Shown: positions 22,610 through 32,952 of the stretch, piece after piece
Layout: the number at the start of each line of letters is the position of its first letter
Numbering within the stretch: the stretch's first letter is position 1
DNA from: Oncomelania hupensis
Lineage: Eukaryota > Mollusca > Gastropoda > Littorinimorpha > Pomatiopsidae
Direction: 5' to 3'
Assembly: GCA_036898135.1 (NCBI GenBank)
Contig: CM072512.1
Location: 7,495,484 to 7,559,483, forward strand
DNA length: 64,000 nt
The notes under the pieces: model-generated
What the model was told of the DNA's origin: nothing
What the model saw: only the letters and a program-made list of their open reading frames with translations
Databases searched by the model: none
Position numbers and translations under genes: made by a program

Positions 22610-24205
22610 TGTCACGAAGAGAGGGGTTGGGGGGTGGGGGTAAGCTCTTAATCCCTCGCGCTGTATTACCTCCTTTGATAGGTTAATGGTGCGATGACAT
22701 TCAAGAGATTAATGCTAGGCCAACTTAATAAGTGATAGACAGACAGGGAAAAGACGAGAGGGATAGTAGGGTTACACTAGTTAAGAAATTCAAATTCAAA
22801 GGCCAGACAGGATAATTGCAATTTCTATAACTATTTACTTTTATTAATTTGAAATGGGGAGTCTGGGTCAAATACTTCTAACGTGAGTCATTGGCAAAGC
22901 GTCTTTCAGTAAGGAGTAGTTCGGTGATATTCTGGGTAGTCAATATCGGGGGTACTAGAGCGACTGTAGACTGATTTCATCACGGGGCGAGAGTGTATCT
23001 GTATGGTTTCAGAGTCTCTCTGATAATCTGGCGAGTGGGGATTCTCGTAGGCTAATCACTTAGCTCGGTACTGCAGAGCGGCGTTTGGTCCAGGATACTC
23101 TGGGTGGCTTGTTTACTACGGTGGCGTGGGTGCGATGATGCAGGTCAGTTGGTCACGCGGTGACGCATCGACCACGAGTGATTGTCTTGTGCAGGTACAG
23201 GCCTAGAAATCGGCTTTCGTGGCTAGCCGTCTGGGAAATGGCGAAGTCCCGAGTCACGCTTCTCATTGACCTCCTGGGTTGTCAGGGGCCTGCAGCGGGT
23301 CAGCGACTGGGAGATGATACAAGGCCGGGGTGATTCGCCCGGTACAGGAACCCGTCTGTAATGTAATACAGACTCTGTATCAGCGGGGGATCGGGATAGT
23401 GTGGATTCAGGGCCTGTGGTACGATCGCCCTTCTCAGAATTCAAATTGGTTGACCGGTCAAGGTTTGAGCCAGTGCATATACCAACAGTCAAACAATGCA
23501 ACTAGATTTACTGGGCCAAAGTGGAGTTTATTGGCAGCCGCTAGTATATGATACCTTCGGCGCATTAGGATGGGGTTGGCAACAGGGCAAATATTTATAC
23601 ATTGGGAGCATGGTGGAAAGCAAATGTAAGGGTACAGGGCAAAGGGGTTGTAGTGGGGACTTTAATCTATGTGGAGGGACAGCATGGCATGGGGTATTTA
23701 CACATGGGGCTAACGGAGCATACAAGCATAAATCCAAACATGTCATGGGTCATATACAAGGTAGAAAATATGTGCAAGGGATAAATACAAGTCACAGCAA
23801 CACATCAAGGCAAAACTATAAACATGAACATACATATCGACCGGACGCATGAACATGATGGGCGAACGACGGGTGATGGGTCTGCTATATGACAAAGAGT
23901 AAGTTCCCTCTCTTACCTTGACTTAGACGGGTGGAAGCACACGGGTACTGTCGAAGCTCAGAGGTCACTCGGTGATGGAGACGTGTCTTCGGACAGGTTG
24001 TGACTTCAAGGCTGGAAGGCTTGGGACTGACCCTATGTCAGGTTCTGTGGCAGGCTTTAAGGCGATGCCCCGGGGGGCGGGGCTTAAGCGAATTGGCGAG
24101 CGAGCCTGCTAGAGATGGCTGGTTAAGGGGAAATGATGGCTGGCTGAGCGTGGGTGTGGAATGCTTGCAGCCTAGCTCAGAGGTGCCATTGCACGCCTTG
24201 TCACA
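22610..24205 (-). repeat. 3' LTR of the Gypsy element
   Basis: TGTCACGAAG.. to ..CTTGTCACA on plus; same length and sequence, as far as read, as 29499-31094. It lies downstream of RNase H in element orientation. ORFs within it are not coding. Confidence 0.93.
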
Positions 24206-24240
24206 GAGGCCCCCCCAAGGAAAAGGCGAGGTCGTAGGCC
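24206..24240 (-). promoter_or_regulatory. Polypurine tract region
   Basis: On the minus strand the sequence just before the LTR is ttccttgggggggcctc. The G run is the likely plus-strand primer, though a short CCTC interrupts it before the LTR. Confidence 0.5.
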
Positions 24241-24395
24241 TCGACTGAGACGCGGCCAATCAGCTCTGAGGTCGGCTGCCGGATGAGACGATGGTTTGCG
24301 ATGATCCGGGTGATGCGGGGCGAAGCAGGGTTCCGGGTAGTCGGTGGCGGATGCCCAAGGCTGGGGTCCGCGGAGCTGCCGGGTTTCGGCTACGG

Positions 24396-25271
24396 TTAGT
24401 GGGCGGCGGCGGGTATGAAGGCTGGGGCGTCGGCCCTCAGGGGCGACTCGCTGGAGTCGGTTGCGGGGTGACGGCTGAGGAAGTCTGCGCCGTGGTTGTC
24501 TTTCCCTGGGATGTGCTCCAGCTGGAAAGAGTATGCTTGGAGCAACAGAGCCCACCTCATCAGCCGGGCGTTGAGCGATTTTGATGTCGCCAAGAAGGAA
24601 AGCGGCTGATGATCCACTTGGACGGTAAAGTGCGAGCCGTAGAGATACAGTTGGAACTTCTGGACTGCCCAGACGAGGGCGAGACACTCCTTCTCCGACG
24701 TGGCGTAATTCTGTTCGGCCGGCTTAAGTTTCCGGCTGGCGTACGCGACGGGGAAGAGCGTCGGGGCGTCCGCGGAGTCCCGTTGGAGTAGAACGGCTCC
24801 TAGGCCTACGTCGCTGGCGTCTGTGCGCAGGACGAAGGGCTGTCCGTGGTTGGGGAGTCGCAGGGCTGGCTGGGACGTCAGCTTGTCCTTGAGCTCCTGG
24901 AAGGCAGCTTCACATTGCGGGGTCCAGAGGACTCGGTCCGGTGCGGTTTTCCGGGTTAGGCTGGATAGTGGCGCGGCGATCCCGTTGTATCCGGGTACAA
25001 ACTTTTGATAGAAGCCACTCAGTCCCAGGAAGGACTGGACATCTTTCTTGGTCTTGGGGCGTGGCGCGTCTCGAAGGCGCTGGACGGTCTTTTCCAGAGG
25101 CCGGAGCTGTCTACGGCTGATGGTGTGGCCAAGGAATTCCAGCTCTTGATAGCCGAACTGGCATTTGGTCGGCCGGGCAGTGAGGCCAGCTTCTTTGAGG
25201 CGGCGCAAGAGTTGGCGCACCACTCGCAGGTGCTCCTCCCATGTCTCCGTTGCGACGAGTATGTCGTCCAT
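24396..25271 (-). CDS. Gypsy pol, RT C-terminal half and RNase H
   Basis: About 291 codons. It opens with the RT catalytic motif FMDDILVATE, then LEFLGHTISRRQ and a connection segment SFLGLSGFYQKFVPGY. The RNase H domain follows: LRTDASDVGLGAVLLQ, ATSEKECLALVWAV and VQVDHQPLSFL, ending near HIPGKDNHGADFLSRH. It copies element RNA into DNA and degrades the template. The ATG start is just the FMDD methionine; the true frame is continuous with the upstream ORF but shifted by one base at the G6 run 25298-25303. Mutation and assembly error are both possible causes of the shift. Confidence 0.9.
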   Translation of the reverse strand: MDDILVATETWEEHLRVVRQLLRRLKEAGLTARPTKCQFGYQELEFLGHTISRRQLRPLEKTVQRLRDAPRPKTKKDVQSFLGLSGFYQKFVPGYNGIAAPLSSLTRKTAPDRVLWTPQCEAAFQELKDKLTSQPALRLPNHGQPFVLRTDASDVGLGAVLLQRDSADAPTLFPVAYASRKLKPAEQNYATSEKECLALVWAVQKFQLYLYGSHFTVQVDHQPLSFLATSKSLNARLMRWALLLQAYSFQLEHIPGKDNHGADFLSRHPATDSSESPLRADAPAFIPAAAH

Positions 25272-28200
25272 GAAAGAGTGTACGAACGGACAGTGGAGGG
25301 GGGTCCAACAGCTTCCGCATCATCGTGCTGAAAATACTTGGGGCATTGTGTAGACCAAACGGCAGAACGTTAAACTCATAGTGGCCGTCCATCGTGCTGA
25401 AGGCCAGGTACTGGCGGGATGAAGGGTGCACGGGAATCTGGTAAAAGCCCTTGCTCAGATCCACTCGGGAGAAGTATCGGGCGGATTGTAGCTTTGCAAA
25501 CAAGTCTGTTGGGTCGGATAGGGGTCCGGGCACGAACTGGGTTACGAGATTCAACTGCCGGAAGTCGATACAGAGGCGGTGTTCTCCGCTGGGCTTCCGT
25601 GATAGAACTATTCCTGCGCTGTAGGGGGAACGGGAGGGAGCGATGACTCCGGCTTGTAGCAGAGCCTCTACTTCCGTTCTTACTACTTGCTGCTGGGAAA
25701 GTGGGACGGGGTATGGTTTCTGTCGGACGGGAGTGGGGTCCGTCAGGGTTAGTCGAACTTCTTCTAGGTCCGTCCTCCCAGGAATGTCGGTGAGGACTTC
25801 CCTGTATTCTGCTACGATGGCGCGTAGTTGGCGTTGCTGGCCGGCGGGGAGTGAGGGGTCCAGAGAGACGTCCCGGAAGGATTCCTTCCCTTTTAGTGGA
25901 AACTCGGCGACGCCGGTCTCTGTGCCATCCACTTCGACGGCCAGCGCGACCGTGAGTAGCGAGTGGGAGTCGGGGGCGGGTGCAGGTTGCTCCAGGTACC
26001 GCTTGAGCAGATTGATGTGGTGGGTCCTGGGCTTTCCGCCTACCTCGATGCGATAAGTGGTACGTGAGAGCTTCTCAAGCACCGGGTAGGGTCCCTGCCA
26101 AGCTATGTCTAGCTTGTTGGTGCCGCTGGGGAGAAGCAGTAGGACTTGGTCTCCTACCTGTAGTTCTCGGTCCCGGGCGCGGCGGTTGTGATAGCGGGCT
26201 TGCCTTTCTCTCGCCTTCTTCAGGTTGGCGGAGGCGGCTTTCCATGTGGCCTTGAGGGTTTCTTGGAGCTTCGTGACGTATTTCGTGGCGTCGACCGGTG
26301 CCTCGTCCAGTTTGGCGTCGGTCCAGCTACGTCGCAAGGCGGCTAGAGGTCCGGAAAGGGGTCTTCCAAAAAGCAGCGTGGAAGGCGTGTATCCGGTGGA
26401 GGTGTGCGGGGTCTCTCGATACGCGAAGAGCGCTGACGCGACGTATGTGTCCCACGCTTCCGGCTGTTCGTCGGCGATCTTGCGGATAATCGAGATAAGA
26501 GTCCCGTTTAGGCGCTCGACCTGTCCGTTGCTAGCGGGGTGGTAGGGTGGAGTCCGGATATGGCGAATGCGGAGTAGTTGGAAAACTTCCTGCATGAGTT
26601 TTCCGGTGAACTGGGACCCGTTGTCGGTCAAGATGTTGTCCGGGAATCCGACTCGTGTGAATATGGTGACGAGCGCGTCGGCGACTCGGGCGGCGTCGAT
26701 CTTTGGTAGTGGAACGGCCTCACACCACATCGAGCAAGCGTCGACAAGGGTTAGTAGGTACTGGTTCCGCTTCTTGGTCCGCGGGAGGGGTCCTACTATG
26801 TCGACAGCCACTCGTTGGAAGGGTGTTCCGACAACTACGGTGGGGCTAATAGTGACCGGGACGGTGTGATGGCGGGGCGAGTATCGTTGGCACTGGCGAC
26901 AGGACTTGACGTAGCGCTTCACGTCTTCGGTCATCCCGGGCCAGTGGTACTGAGCGCTGATGCGTAGAGTGGTCGCTCCTATGCCCATATGTCCACTCAG
27001 GGGCATGCTATGGCCAAGTTCCAGGACTTGGGGGCGAAGTGTCGCAGGTACGACGAGTTGAGAATGGTCGTCCTTCTGACGGAAGAGGAGTCCGTCTTCG
27101 ACGAAAAAGTCCCCGGACTTGGGTGGAGTGCGTGCGGCGGGAAGCTTTCCGTAGCACTTGCGGAGGGTGACGTCGCTTTCTTGGGCCTTCCGGATCTGTT
27201 CCGGCATCTGGTTGGGTATCGGGGATGGTGTCGCGGCTGTTTTCGCCTGGGCGCGCGTCTGGACGGCGGCCATCGACTCCACAGGCTGGGGCGGCATACC
27301 CAAGAACACGTATCGGCATCCTAAAATCAGGTCGTACAGGGGCTGGTCCATCACGGCAGCCTGAATGGTCCCCGTGACGTATCGGCTGGTGACTTGGATC
27401 CGGGCTATAGGGAGCGTGGTGCTGGGCTGAGACGCGTCGGCCAACTTCAGGGTGATAGTTTCGCCGGTCAGGTCTTGGTCCCTGATGAGCGAGCGGCGGA
27501 CGACGGCGTCGAAGGTGAGTCCAGTGTCGTATAGACAGTGGGCTGGGCGATTGTTGACAGTCACTTGCTCGGTGACGGCCGGTCGATCGGCGGGAGTGAC
27601 GACGGGGGTTATCGGTTTCCCGTCGGGGGTAACTTGGCGTAGGGCTAGTACGGTACCTTGTTTGCGACGCTGGTCGCTGATGCGGCGGAAACATTTCTCC
27701 CGGGTGTGTCCTCGGCGCTGGCAGTAGCCGCAGTAGAGCTCGGTGCTCCGCTTCCCTGGCTCTGCTCCGGGGTTCGGGCGTCCTTTGGGCGGTTGTGGAC
27801 GGTGGTTCGCTGGCGGGACTGGCCGGCGAGGCTGGTGGCGGGTATCTGGCGACGAGGGTGCGGGGGGATCACGGCGAGGCTGTCTGTCGTCGGGATGGGC
27901 GGTGAGGTACCGGTCCGCGACGATGATAAGGTCTTCAAGGCGAGCGGCCCCCTGTTCGGCGGCGAAAGTCCGAAGTTCCGCTGGCATTGTCCCTCGGAGT
28001 TGCTCGGCTAGCATCAACTCTAGCAGCCCGTCGTACGTCTTTGGTTCGTCAGTTTGCTCTATCCATTTGTCCCGTAACGTAGCTAGACGGTCGGCAAACT
28101 GCGTAAACTTCTCCCCTTTCTCTCTCCGGGAGTTCCGGAAATTCTTGCGGTAGTGCTCACCTGAGAGCTCAAAACCATGCAGTAGAGCTTTCTTGAGGGC

Positions 28201-28392
28201 GGGGTAGTCTCCCTCCTCGGAAGTCGGCGTCTTGGCCAGAATTTCATAGGCCTTCCCCTTAAGGCCATGACTGAGCTTGCGATACCAGTACTGGGGGTCA
28301 AGACCGTTTTCTCCCGCGACTCGTTCGAATCGGGCGAGATAGACTTCAATCGATTCGTCTCGTTCGACGAATGGGTCCAGGGGAAAGTTCAT
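25111..28392 (-). CDS. Gypsy gag-PR-IN-RT polyprotein (integrase before RT)
   Basis: 1,093 codons. Residues 1-170: gag capsid-like region. 221-234: zinc knuckle CGYCQRRGHTREKC (CX2CX4HX4C). 287-300: aspartic protease LYDTGLTFDAVV (DTG). 455-505: integrase HHCC zinc domain, ending KSCRQCQ. About 531-626: integrase DDE core with VDIVGPL, LTDNGSQF and NGQVERLNG. 765: GPY/F-like WQGPYPVLE. 880-1030: RT fingers and palm with LCIDFRQLN and SRVDLSKGFYQIPV. After residue ~1030 the frame shifts and the last ~63 residues are out of phase. No chromodomain is seen. Residues before the first Met are supplied by the upstream coiled-coil segment. Confidence 0.92.
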   Translation of the reverse strand: MNFPLDPFVERDESIEVYLARFERVAGENGLDPQYWYRKLSHGLKGKAYEILAKTPTSEEGDYPALKKALLHGFELSGEHYRKNFRNSRREKGEKFTQFADRLATLRDKWIEQTDEPKTYDGLLELMLAEQLRGTMPAELRTFAAEQGAARLEDLIIVADRYLTAHPDDRQPRRDPPAPSSPDTRHQPRRPVPPANHRPQPPKGRPNPGAEPGKRSTELYCGYCQRRGHTREKCFRRISDQRRKQGTVLALRQVTPDGKPITPVVTPADRPAVTEQVTVNNRPAHCLYDTGLTFDAVVRRSLIRDQDLTGETITLKLADASQPSTTLPIARIQVTSRYVTGTIQAAVMDQPLYDLILGCRYVFLGMPPQPVESMAAVQTRAQAKTAATPSPIPNQMPEQIRKAQESDVTLRKCYGKLPAARTPPKSGDFFVEDGLLFRQKDDHSQLVVPATLRPQVLELGHSMPLSGHMGIGATTLRISAQYHWPGMTEDVKRYVKSCRQCQRYSPRHHTVPVTISPTVVVGTPFQRVAVDIVGPLPRTKKRNQYLLTLVDACSMWCEAVPLPKIDAARVADALVTIFTRVGFPDNILTDNGSQFTGKLMQEVFQLLRIRHIRTPPYHPASNGQVERLNGTLISIIRKIADEQPEAWDTYVASALFAYRETPHTSTGYTPSTLLFGRPLSGPLAALRRSWTDAKLDEAPVDATKYVTKLQETLKATWKAASANLKKARERQARYHNRRARDRELQVGDQVLLLLPSGTNKLDIAWQGPYPVLEKLSRTTYRIEVGGKPRTHHINLLKRYLEQPAPAPDSHSLLTVALAVEVDGTETGVAEFPLKGKESFRDVSLDPSLPAGQQRQLRAIVAEYREVLTDIPGRTDLEEVRLTLTDPTPVRQKPYPVPLSQQQVVRTEVEALLQAGVIAPSRSPYSAGIVLSRKPSGEHRLCIDFRQLNLVTQFVPGPLSDPTDLFAKLQSARYFSRVDLSKGFYQIPVHPSSRQYLAFSTMDGHYEFNVLPFGLHNAPSIFSTMMRKLLDPPPLSVRTLFHGRHTRRNGDMGGAPASGAPTLAPPQRSWPHCPADQMPVRLSRAGIPWPHHQP

Positions 28393-28405
28393 CCCCGGAA
28401 TCGGC

Positions 28406-28430
28406 GGGGGGGGGGGGGGGGGGGGGGGGG
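28406..28430. repeat. G25 homopolymer inside gag
   Basis: C25 on the coding strand, encoding a proline run between the coiled coil and capsid. As read, its length leaves the two gag parts out of phase; such runs are prone to slippage and to base-calling error. Confidence 0.9.
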
Positions 28431-29087
28431 TGCGGGTATTCCGGTGCTGGCGGCGAAGCTGGGGGCGATGAGCGAGTAGTCTTCGCTAGCGGGCGATGCG
28501 ATACCTAAATCGCGGCGGTCGCGCTCAAGCTGGAGGAGTGCTTGGCGCCGTTCGAGCTCCTTGTCCTTCCTCTTCTCTTCAAGTGCCGCGATCCTCTCGT
28601 CCTCCTCCTTCCTCCTTGCGGCGGCCCTCTCCTCCTCTGCAATCCTCTCCTTCGCCTCCTCTCTTCTCCGCTCGGCGGCTCTCTCCTCCTCTGCAATCCT
28701 CTCCTTCGCCTCCTCTCTTCACCGCTCGGCGGCTTTCTCCTCCTCTGCAAGCTTCCGGGCGGCGGCTTTCTCCTCCTCTGCAAGCTTCCGGGCGGCGGCC
28801 CGTTCCTCCGCGGCGATGCGCTCTTTCTCTTCCTCTCTCTTCCGGGCGGCGGCCCGTTCTTCCGCGGCGAGGCGCTCTTTCTCCTCCTCCCTCTTCAGTG
28901 CCGCTGCTCTTTCTTCCTCCTGCCTCTTCGCATCTCGCTCTTTGGCCCTCTCCTCCCTCTTCAACTTTTCCTCGGCCACGTCCGCATCTACGCTAGCCAG
29001 GACGTAGTCCTTGAGTTCGGTGCCGGTGAGCCCTAAGCTCTCGCCAATACTCTTGTACTTAAGCGCAAGCTCTCCCCGGTCGGCCAT
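28431..29087 (-). pseudogene. Gypsy gag N-terminal coiled coil, one nonsense codon
   Basis: Starts at the ATG 29085-29087. The first 30 residues contain IGESLGLTGTELKDYV, a helical head seen in gag-like proteins of molluscan and arthropod Gypsy elements. A Glu/Arg/Lys/Ala-rich coiled coil of about 14-20-residue repeats follows. A TGA at 28719-28721 ends the first 122 codons. The neighbouring DNA repeat has AGA at that position, so this is probably a point mutation. The frame then stays open to the proline run at 28430. Presumed role: gag multimerisation. Confidence 0.75.
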
Positions 29088-29475
29088 GGTAAGGGAGGTA
29101 ACTTACCCTGAAAAAGGTCCTAACCGGAATGAGGGGCGCACACAAGGGGGTACACTGACGGAAAACAAGGGGGTGGGCTGGATGAGCTACGATGAAACTG
29201 CAAAGGGGCGAATACAACACAACCACAAAGACAAAATGCAATCACTCAAAAATACAAAGATGAATGCAAGAAAAAGCCTTTTGAGATACCACCACTCGGG
29301 AAAGCCAGTAAGGGACCTATGGGCTATGCTATACACTACTAGGCTTAGAGGGCTGGGTCCTATCTATACTGGGCTGGGGTGGAAATTAAGCTAAGTCCTA
29401 AGTCTCGTCAAGTTGGGATGGGGACCTAAGTCTCTTGTCTCGTTGGGTTGGAAAGGGAAACCTACGTCTTTTAGT

Positions 29476-29491
29476 CTCGTCGGGGTCGCCA
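29476..29491 (-). promoter_or_regulatory. Primer binding site of the Gypsy element
   Basis: Seven bases after the 5' LTR, the minus strand reads TGGCGACCCCGACGAG. It starts with TGG, as a PBS complementary to a tRNA 3' CCA end should. I do not name the tRNA. Confidence 0.7.
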
Positions 29492-29498
29492 AAGTTAA

Positions 29499-31094
29499 TG
29501 TCACGAAGAGAGGGGTTGGGGGGTGGGGGTAAGCTCTTAATCCCTCGCGCTGTATTACCTCCTTTGATAGGTTAATGGTGCGATGACATTCAAGAGATTA
29601 ATGCTAGGCCAACTTAATAAGTGATAGACAGACAGGGAAAAGACGAGAGGGATAGTAGGGTTACACTAGTTAAGAAATTCAAATTCAAAGGCCAGACAGG
29701 ATAATTGCAATTTCTATAACTATTTACTTTTATTAATTTGAAATGGGGAGTCTGGGTCAAATACTTCTAACGTGAGTCATTGGCAAAGCGTCTTTCAGTA
29801 AGGAGTAGTTCGGTGATATTCTGGGTAGTCAATATCGGGGGTACTAGAGCGACTGTAGACTGATTTCATCACGGGGCGAGAGTGTATCTGTATGGTTTCA
29901 GAGTCTCTCTGATAATCTGGCGAGTGGGGATTCTCGTAGGCTAATCACTTAGCTCGGTACTGCAGAGCGGCGTTTGGTCCAGGATACTCTGGGTGGCTTG
30001 TTTACTACGGTGGCGTGGGTGCGATGATGCAGGTCAGTTGGTCACGCGGTGACGCATCGACCACGAGTGATTGTCTTGTGCAGGTACAGGCCTAGAAATC
30101 GGCTTTCGTGGCTAGCCGTCTGGGAAATGGCGAAGTCCCGAGTCACGCTTCTCATTGACCTCCTGGGTTGTCAGGGGCCTGCAGCGGGTCAGCGACTGGG
30201 AGATGATACAAGGCCGGGGTGATTCGCCCGGTACAGGAACCCGTCTGTAATGTAATACAGACTCTGTATCAGCGGGGGATCGGGATAGTGTGGATTCAGG
30301 GCCTGTGGTACGATCGCCCTTCTCAGAATTCAAATTGGTTGACCGGTCAAGGTTTGAGCCAGTGCATATACCAACAGTCAAACAATGCAACTAGATTTAC
30401 TGGGCCAAAGTGGAGTTTATTGGCAGCCGCTAGTATATGATACCTTCGGCGCATTAGGATGGGGTTGGCAACAGGGCAAATATTTATACATTGGGAGCAT
30501 GGTGGAAAGCAAATGTAAGGGTACAGGGCAAAGGGGTTGTAGTGGGGACTTTAATCTATGTGGAGGGACAGCATGGCATGGGGTATTTACACATGGGGCT
30601 AACGGAGCATACAAGCATAAATCCAAACATGTCATGGGTCATATACAAGGTAGAAAATATGTGCAAGGGATAAATACAAGTCACAGCAACACATCAAGGC
30701 AAAACTATAAACATGAACATACATATCGACCGGACGCATGAACATGATGGGCGAACGACGGGTGATGGGTCTGCTATATGACAAAGAGTAAGTTCCCTCT
30801 CTTACCTTGACTTAGACGGGTGGAAGCACACGGGTACTGTCGAAGCTCAGAGGTCACTCGGTGATGGAGACGTGTCTTCGGACAGGTTGTGACTTCAAGG
30901 CTGGAAGGCTTGGGACTGACCCTATGTCAGGTTCTGTGGCAGGCTTTAAGGCGATGCCCCGGGGGGCGGGGCTTAAGCGAATTGGCGAGCGAGCCTGCTA
31001 GAGATGGCTGGTTAAGGGGAAATGATGGCTGGCTGAGCGTGGGTGTGGAATGCTTGCAGCCTAGCTCAGAGGTGCCATTGCACGCCTTGTCACA
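29499..31094 (-). repeat. 5' LTR of the Gypsy element
   Basis: 1,596 bp, upstream of gag in element orientation, so it should carry the promoter. Right-hand flank cagtc (31095-31099) is the target duplication. 29100-29498 is the gag leader and carries no ORF of interest. Confidence 0.93.
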
Positions 31095-32621
31095 CAGTCA
31101 AAACCCACCAGCTGCCCCCTTGATCCCCTACCCACCCCCCTTCTCCGTGAATGCCTAGATGTCCTGCTTCCTACTCTCACATCCATCATCAACACGAGCC
31201 TACAATCTGGCACCGTCCCTTCTATTTTCAAATCTGCTGTGGTAAAGCCCTTGCTCAAGAAACCATCTTTAGATCAAAACAATCTCAAAAACTACAGACC
31301 TGTGTCCAACTTGTCTTTTCTTTCTAAAGTCTTGGAAAAAGTAGTCCTTCAGCAACTCTTTTCTTACCTCACTGAAAACAACCTCCTTCCTCCATCACAG
31401 TCTGCTTACCGCCCCAACCATAGCACAGAAACCGCCCTCATCAAAGTGACAAATGACATACTGCGTGGCCTGGACGTGGGCGATGTGTCCCTCCTCACTC
31501 TCTTAGACCTATCTTCTGCTTTCGACACTATTGACCACAATATTCTCCTTCAAAGACTCTCCACTCTCTATGGAATCTCTGGAACTTGTCTCTCCTGGTT
31601 TCAATCCTACCTCTCTCACAGGTCTCAGTCTGTTGTCATTGGTGAACACTCTTCCTCATCTGTCCCACTCTCCTTTGGTGTCCCTCAAGGTTCTGTCCTC
31701 GGTCCTGTCCTCTTCATTCTGTACACTAAGCCTCTCTCTGATCTCATCTATTCTCACTCTGTCAATAGTCAGTCATTTGCAGACGACACACAACTCCACA
31801 CCTCTTTCAGCTCTTCACAGGCACACGCCTCCGTCCAGTCCATGCAGGCATGCATCACTGACGTCAAACAATGGATGTCCGAAAACCGTCTAAAGCTCAA
31901 TGATGACAAAACTGAAGCGCTCTTGATCAAAAAGAAATCAGACAAATCTGATTTACCAAATAGCATCACAGTAGGAACCTCATCCATTTCATTTTCTGAC
32001 CATGCCCGCAACTTAGGTTTCATTCTGTCTTCTGACATGTCACTTGACCAACACATTTCCAACATATGCCGCTCTGCCTATTTCGAAATTCACCGCATTA
32101 GCTCCATCCGACAATATCTTACAACCGAAACAACCAACACTCTTGTCTGTGCATTTGTTCTATCCAAACTTGACTACTGCAACTCTCTCCTCTCTGGCTC
32201 CTCTCTCTACCTTCTTGAAAAACTTCAGAAAGTCCAAAACTCTGCCGCCCGCCTTGTTCTTAAAGCCAAAAAACGAGACCATGCCACCCCTCTACTCCGA
32301 TCTCTTCATTGGCTCCCTGTTCGAGCTCGCATCTTGTACAAGCTCTCAACTATTGTTTTCAAATTCTTCACTGGTTCTGCCCCTTCATACTTTACTGACC
32401 TTCTCTCTGTCTACTCTCCTGCAAGACAACTCCGCTCTTCTTCTGATACAAGACTGCTTTCTATCCCCCGTGTTCACTCAAAGACCTATGGTGAACGATC
32501 TTTCTCTTTCTCTGCTGCAACTGCCTGGAACTCACTACCGATGCAACTCCGACATGCTCCATCACTTTCTTCCTTCAAGCGCCAATTAAAGACCCACCTT
32601 TTTAACACGCAAACTCAGTAA
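31095..32621 (+). CDS. LINE polyprotein, C-terminal part: reverse transcriptase
   Basis: Continuation of the ORF begun at 20745, in the same phase (11,877 bp minus 8,490 bp is divisible by three), with no stop from 31100. RT motifs: NYRPVSNLSFLSKVLEK, SAYRPNHSTETAL, LLDLSSAFDTIDH, FGVPQGSVLGPVLF and the catalytic SFADDTQ. The C-terminal domain has LDYCNSLLSG, LHWLPVRARI, PARQLRSSSDTRLLSIPRV and SFKRQLKTHLF, diagnostic of CR1/L2-type LINEs. The first ATG in this half is at 31239, but the true reading begins upstream. It primes reverse transcription at the nicked target. Confidence 0.92.
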   Translation, partial: QSKPTSCPLDPLPTPLLRECLDVLLPTLTSIINTSLQSGTVPSIFKSAVVKPLLKKPSLDQNNLKNYRPVSNLSFLSKVLEKVVLQQLFSYLTENNLLPPSQSAYRPNHSTETALIKVTNDILRGLDVGDVSLLTLLDLSSAFDTIDHNILLQRLSTLYGISGTCLSWFQSYLSHRSQSVVIGEHSSSSVPLSFGVPQGSVLGPVLFILYTKPLSDLIYSHSVNSQSFADDTQLHTSFSSSQAHASVQSMQACITDVKQWMSENRLKLNDDKTEALLIKKKSDKSDLPNSITVGTSSISFSDHARNLGFILSSDMSLDQHISNICRSAYFEIHRISSIRQYLTTETTNTLVCAFVLSKLDYCNSLLSGSSLYLLEKLQKVQNSAARLVLKAKKRDHATPLLRSLHWLPVRARILYKLSTIVFKFFTGSAPSYFTDLLSVYSPARQLRSSSDTRLLSIPRVHSKTYGERSFSFSAATAWNSLPMQLRHAPSLSSFKRQLKTHLFNTQTQ

Positions 32622-32792
32622 TTTTCACTCCCCCTCCCTTCCATCCCCCTATGTAATCTTTTACCAAGTCACGTCATCTGTTCATGGATGGTGGCGGCAC
32701 CGGCTCGGTTCTTGGTATTCATATTATCTTTTGCTTTGCATAGCTATGTTTTTATTGTAATTATTTAACCATTCGATAAGTGTATACCTGTT

Positions 32793-32862
32793 CTGTGTGT
32801 GTGTGTGTGTGTCTGTGTGTGTAGGTGTGTGTGTGTAGGTGTGTGTGTGTGTGTGTGTGATT
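32793..32862. repeat. (TG)n in the LINE 3' UTR
   Basis: TG units with a few interruptions. The related LINE at 45.2-46.2 kb has a (TG)n at the same place in its 3' UTR. Confidence 0.9.
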
Positions 32863-32952
32863 GTACGTGTGTTGTCAAGCGCGGCGAGCTCGCATTCCTT
32901 ACCGTTTGCGAGGTACCGCGCGATACAAATGTACTGTATTATTATTATTATT

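Larger units (their letters stand above)
22610..31094 (-). mobile_element. Gmr1-type Ty3/Gypsy LTR retrotransposon, 8,485 bp
   Basis: Complete element on the minus strand with two LTRs of 1,596 bp (22610-24205 and 29499-31094), TG..CA ends, a PBS at 29476-29491, gag-pol between 29087 and about 24396, and a G-rich PPT region next to 24206. The LTRs look identical by eye, including every overlapping ORF, so insertion is recent. Domain order is gag, protease, integrase, RT, RNase H. Integrase upstream of RT is the Copia-like order and, within Ty3/Gypsy, marks the Gmr1 group. No envelope-like ORF is seen. The coding region has three lesions: one nonsense codon and two homopolymer length changes. 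Its GC content is clearly above its surroundings. Confidence 0.92.
20701..32952 (+). mobile_element. Full-length CR1/L2-like LINE, split by a Gypsy element
   Basis: Bounded by a 7-bp target duplication atcctga (20694-20700 and 32953-32959) within a SINE. Subtracting the Gypsy element and one copy of its 5-bp duplication leaves about 3.76 kb: a short 5' UTR (20701-20744), one ORF of about 1,128 codons, and a 3' UTR (32622-32952) with an expanded (TG)n and a terminal (ATT)n tail. The short ATT tail is typical of L2-like elements. Confidence 0.9.

Noticed and set aside
22643..24205. Several 60-118-codon ORFs in both LTRs
   Set aside because: Duplicated because the LTRs are repeats; no motifs, and they lie in non-coding LTR sequence.
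26987..28153. Plus-strand ORFs opposite the Gypsy coding region
   Set aside because: Shadows of a GC-rich minus-strand gene with clear conserved domains.
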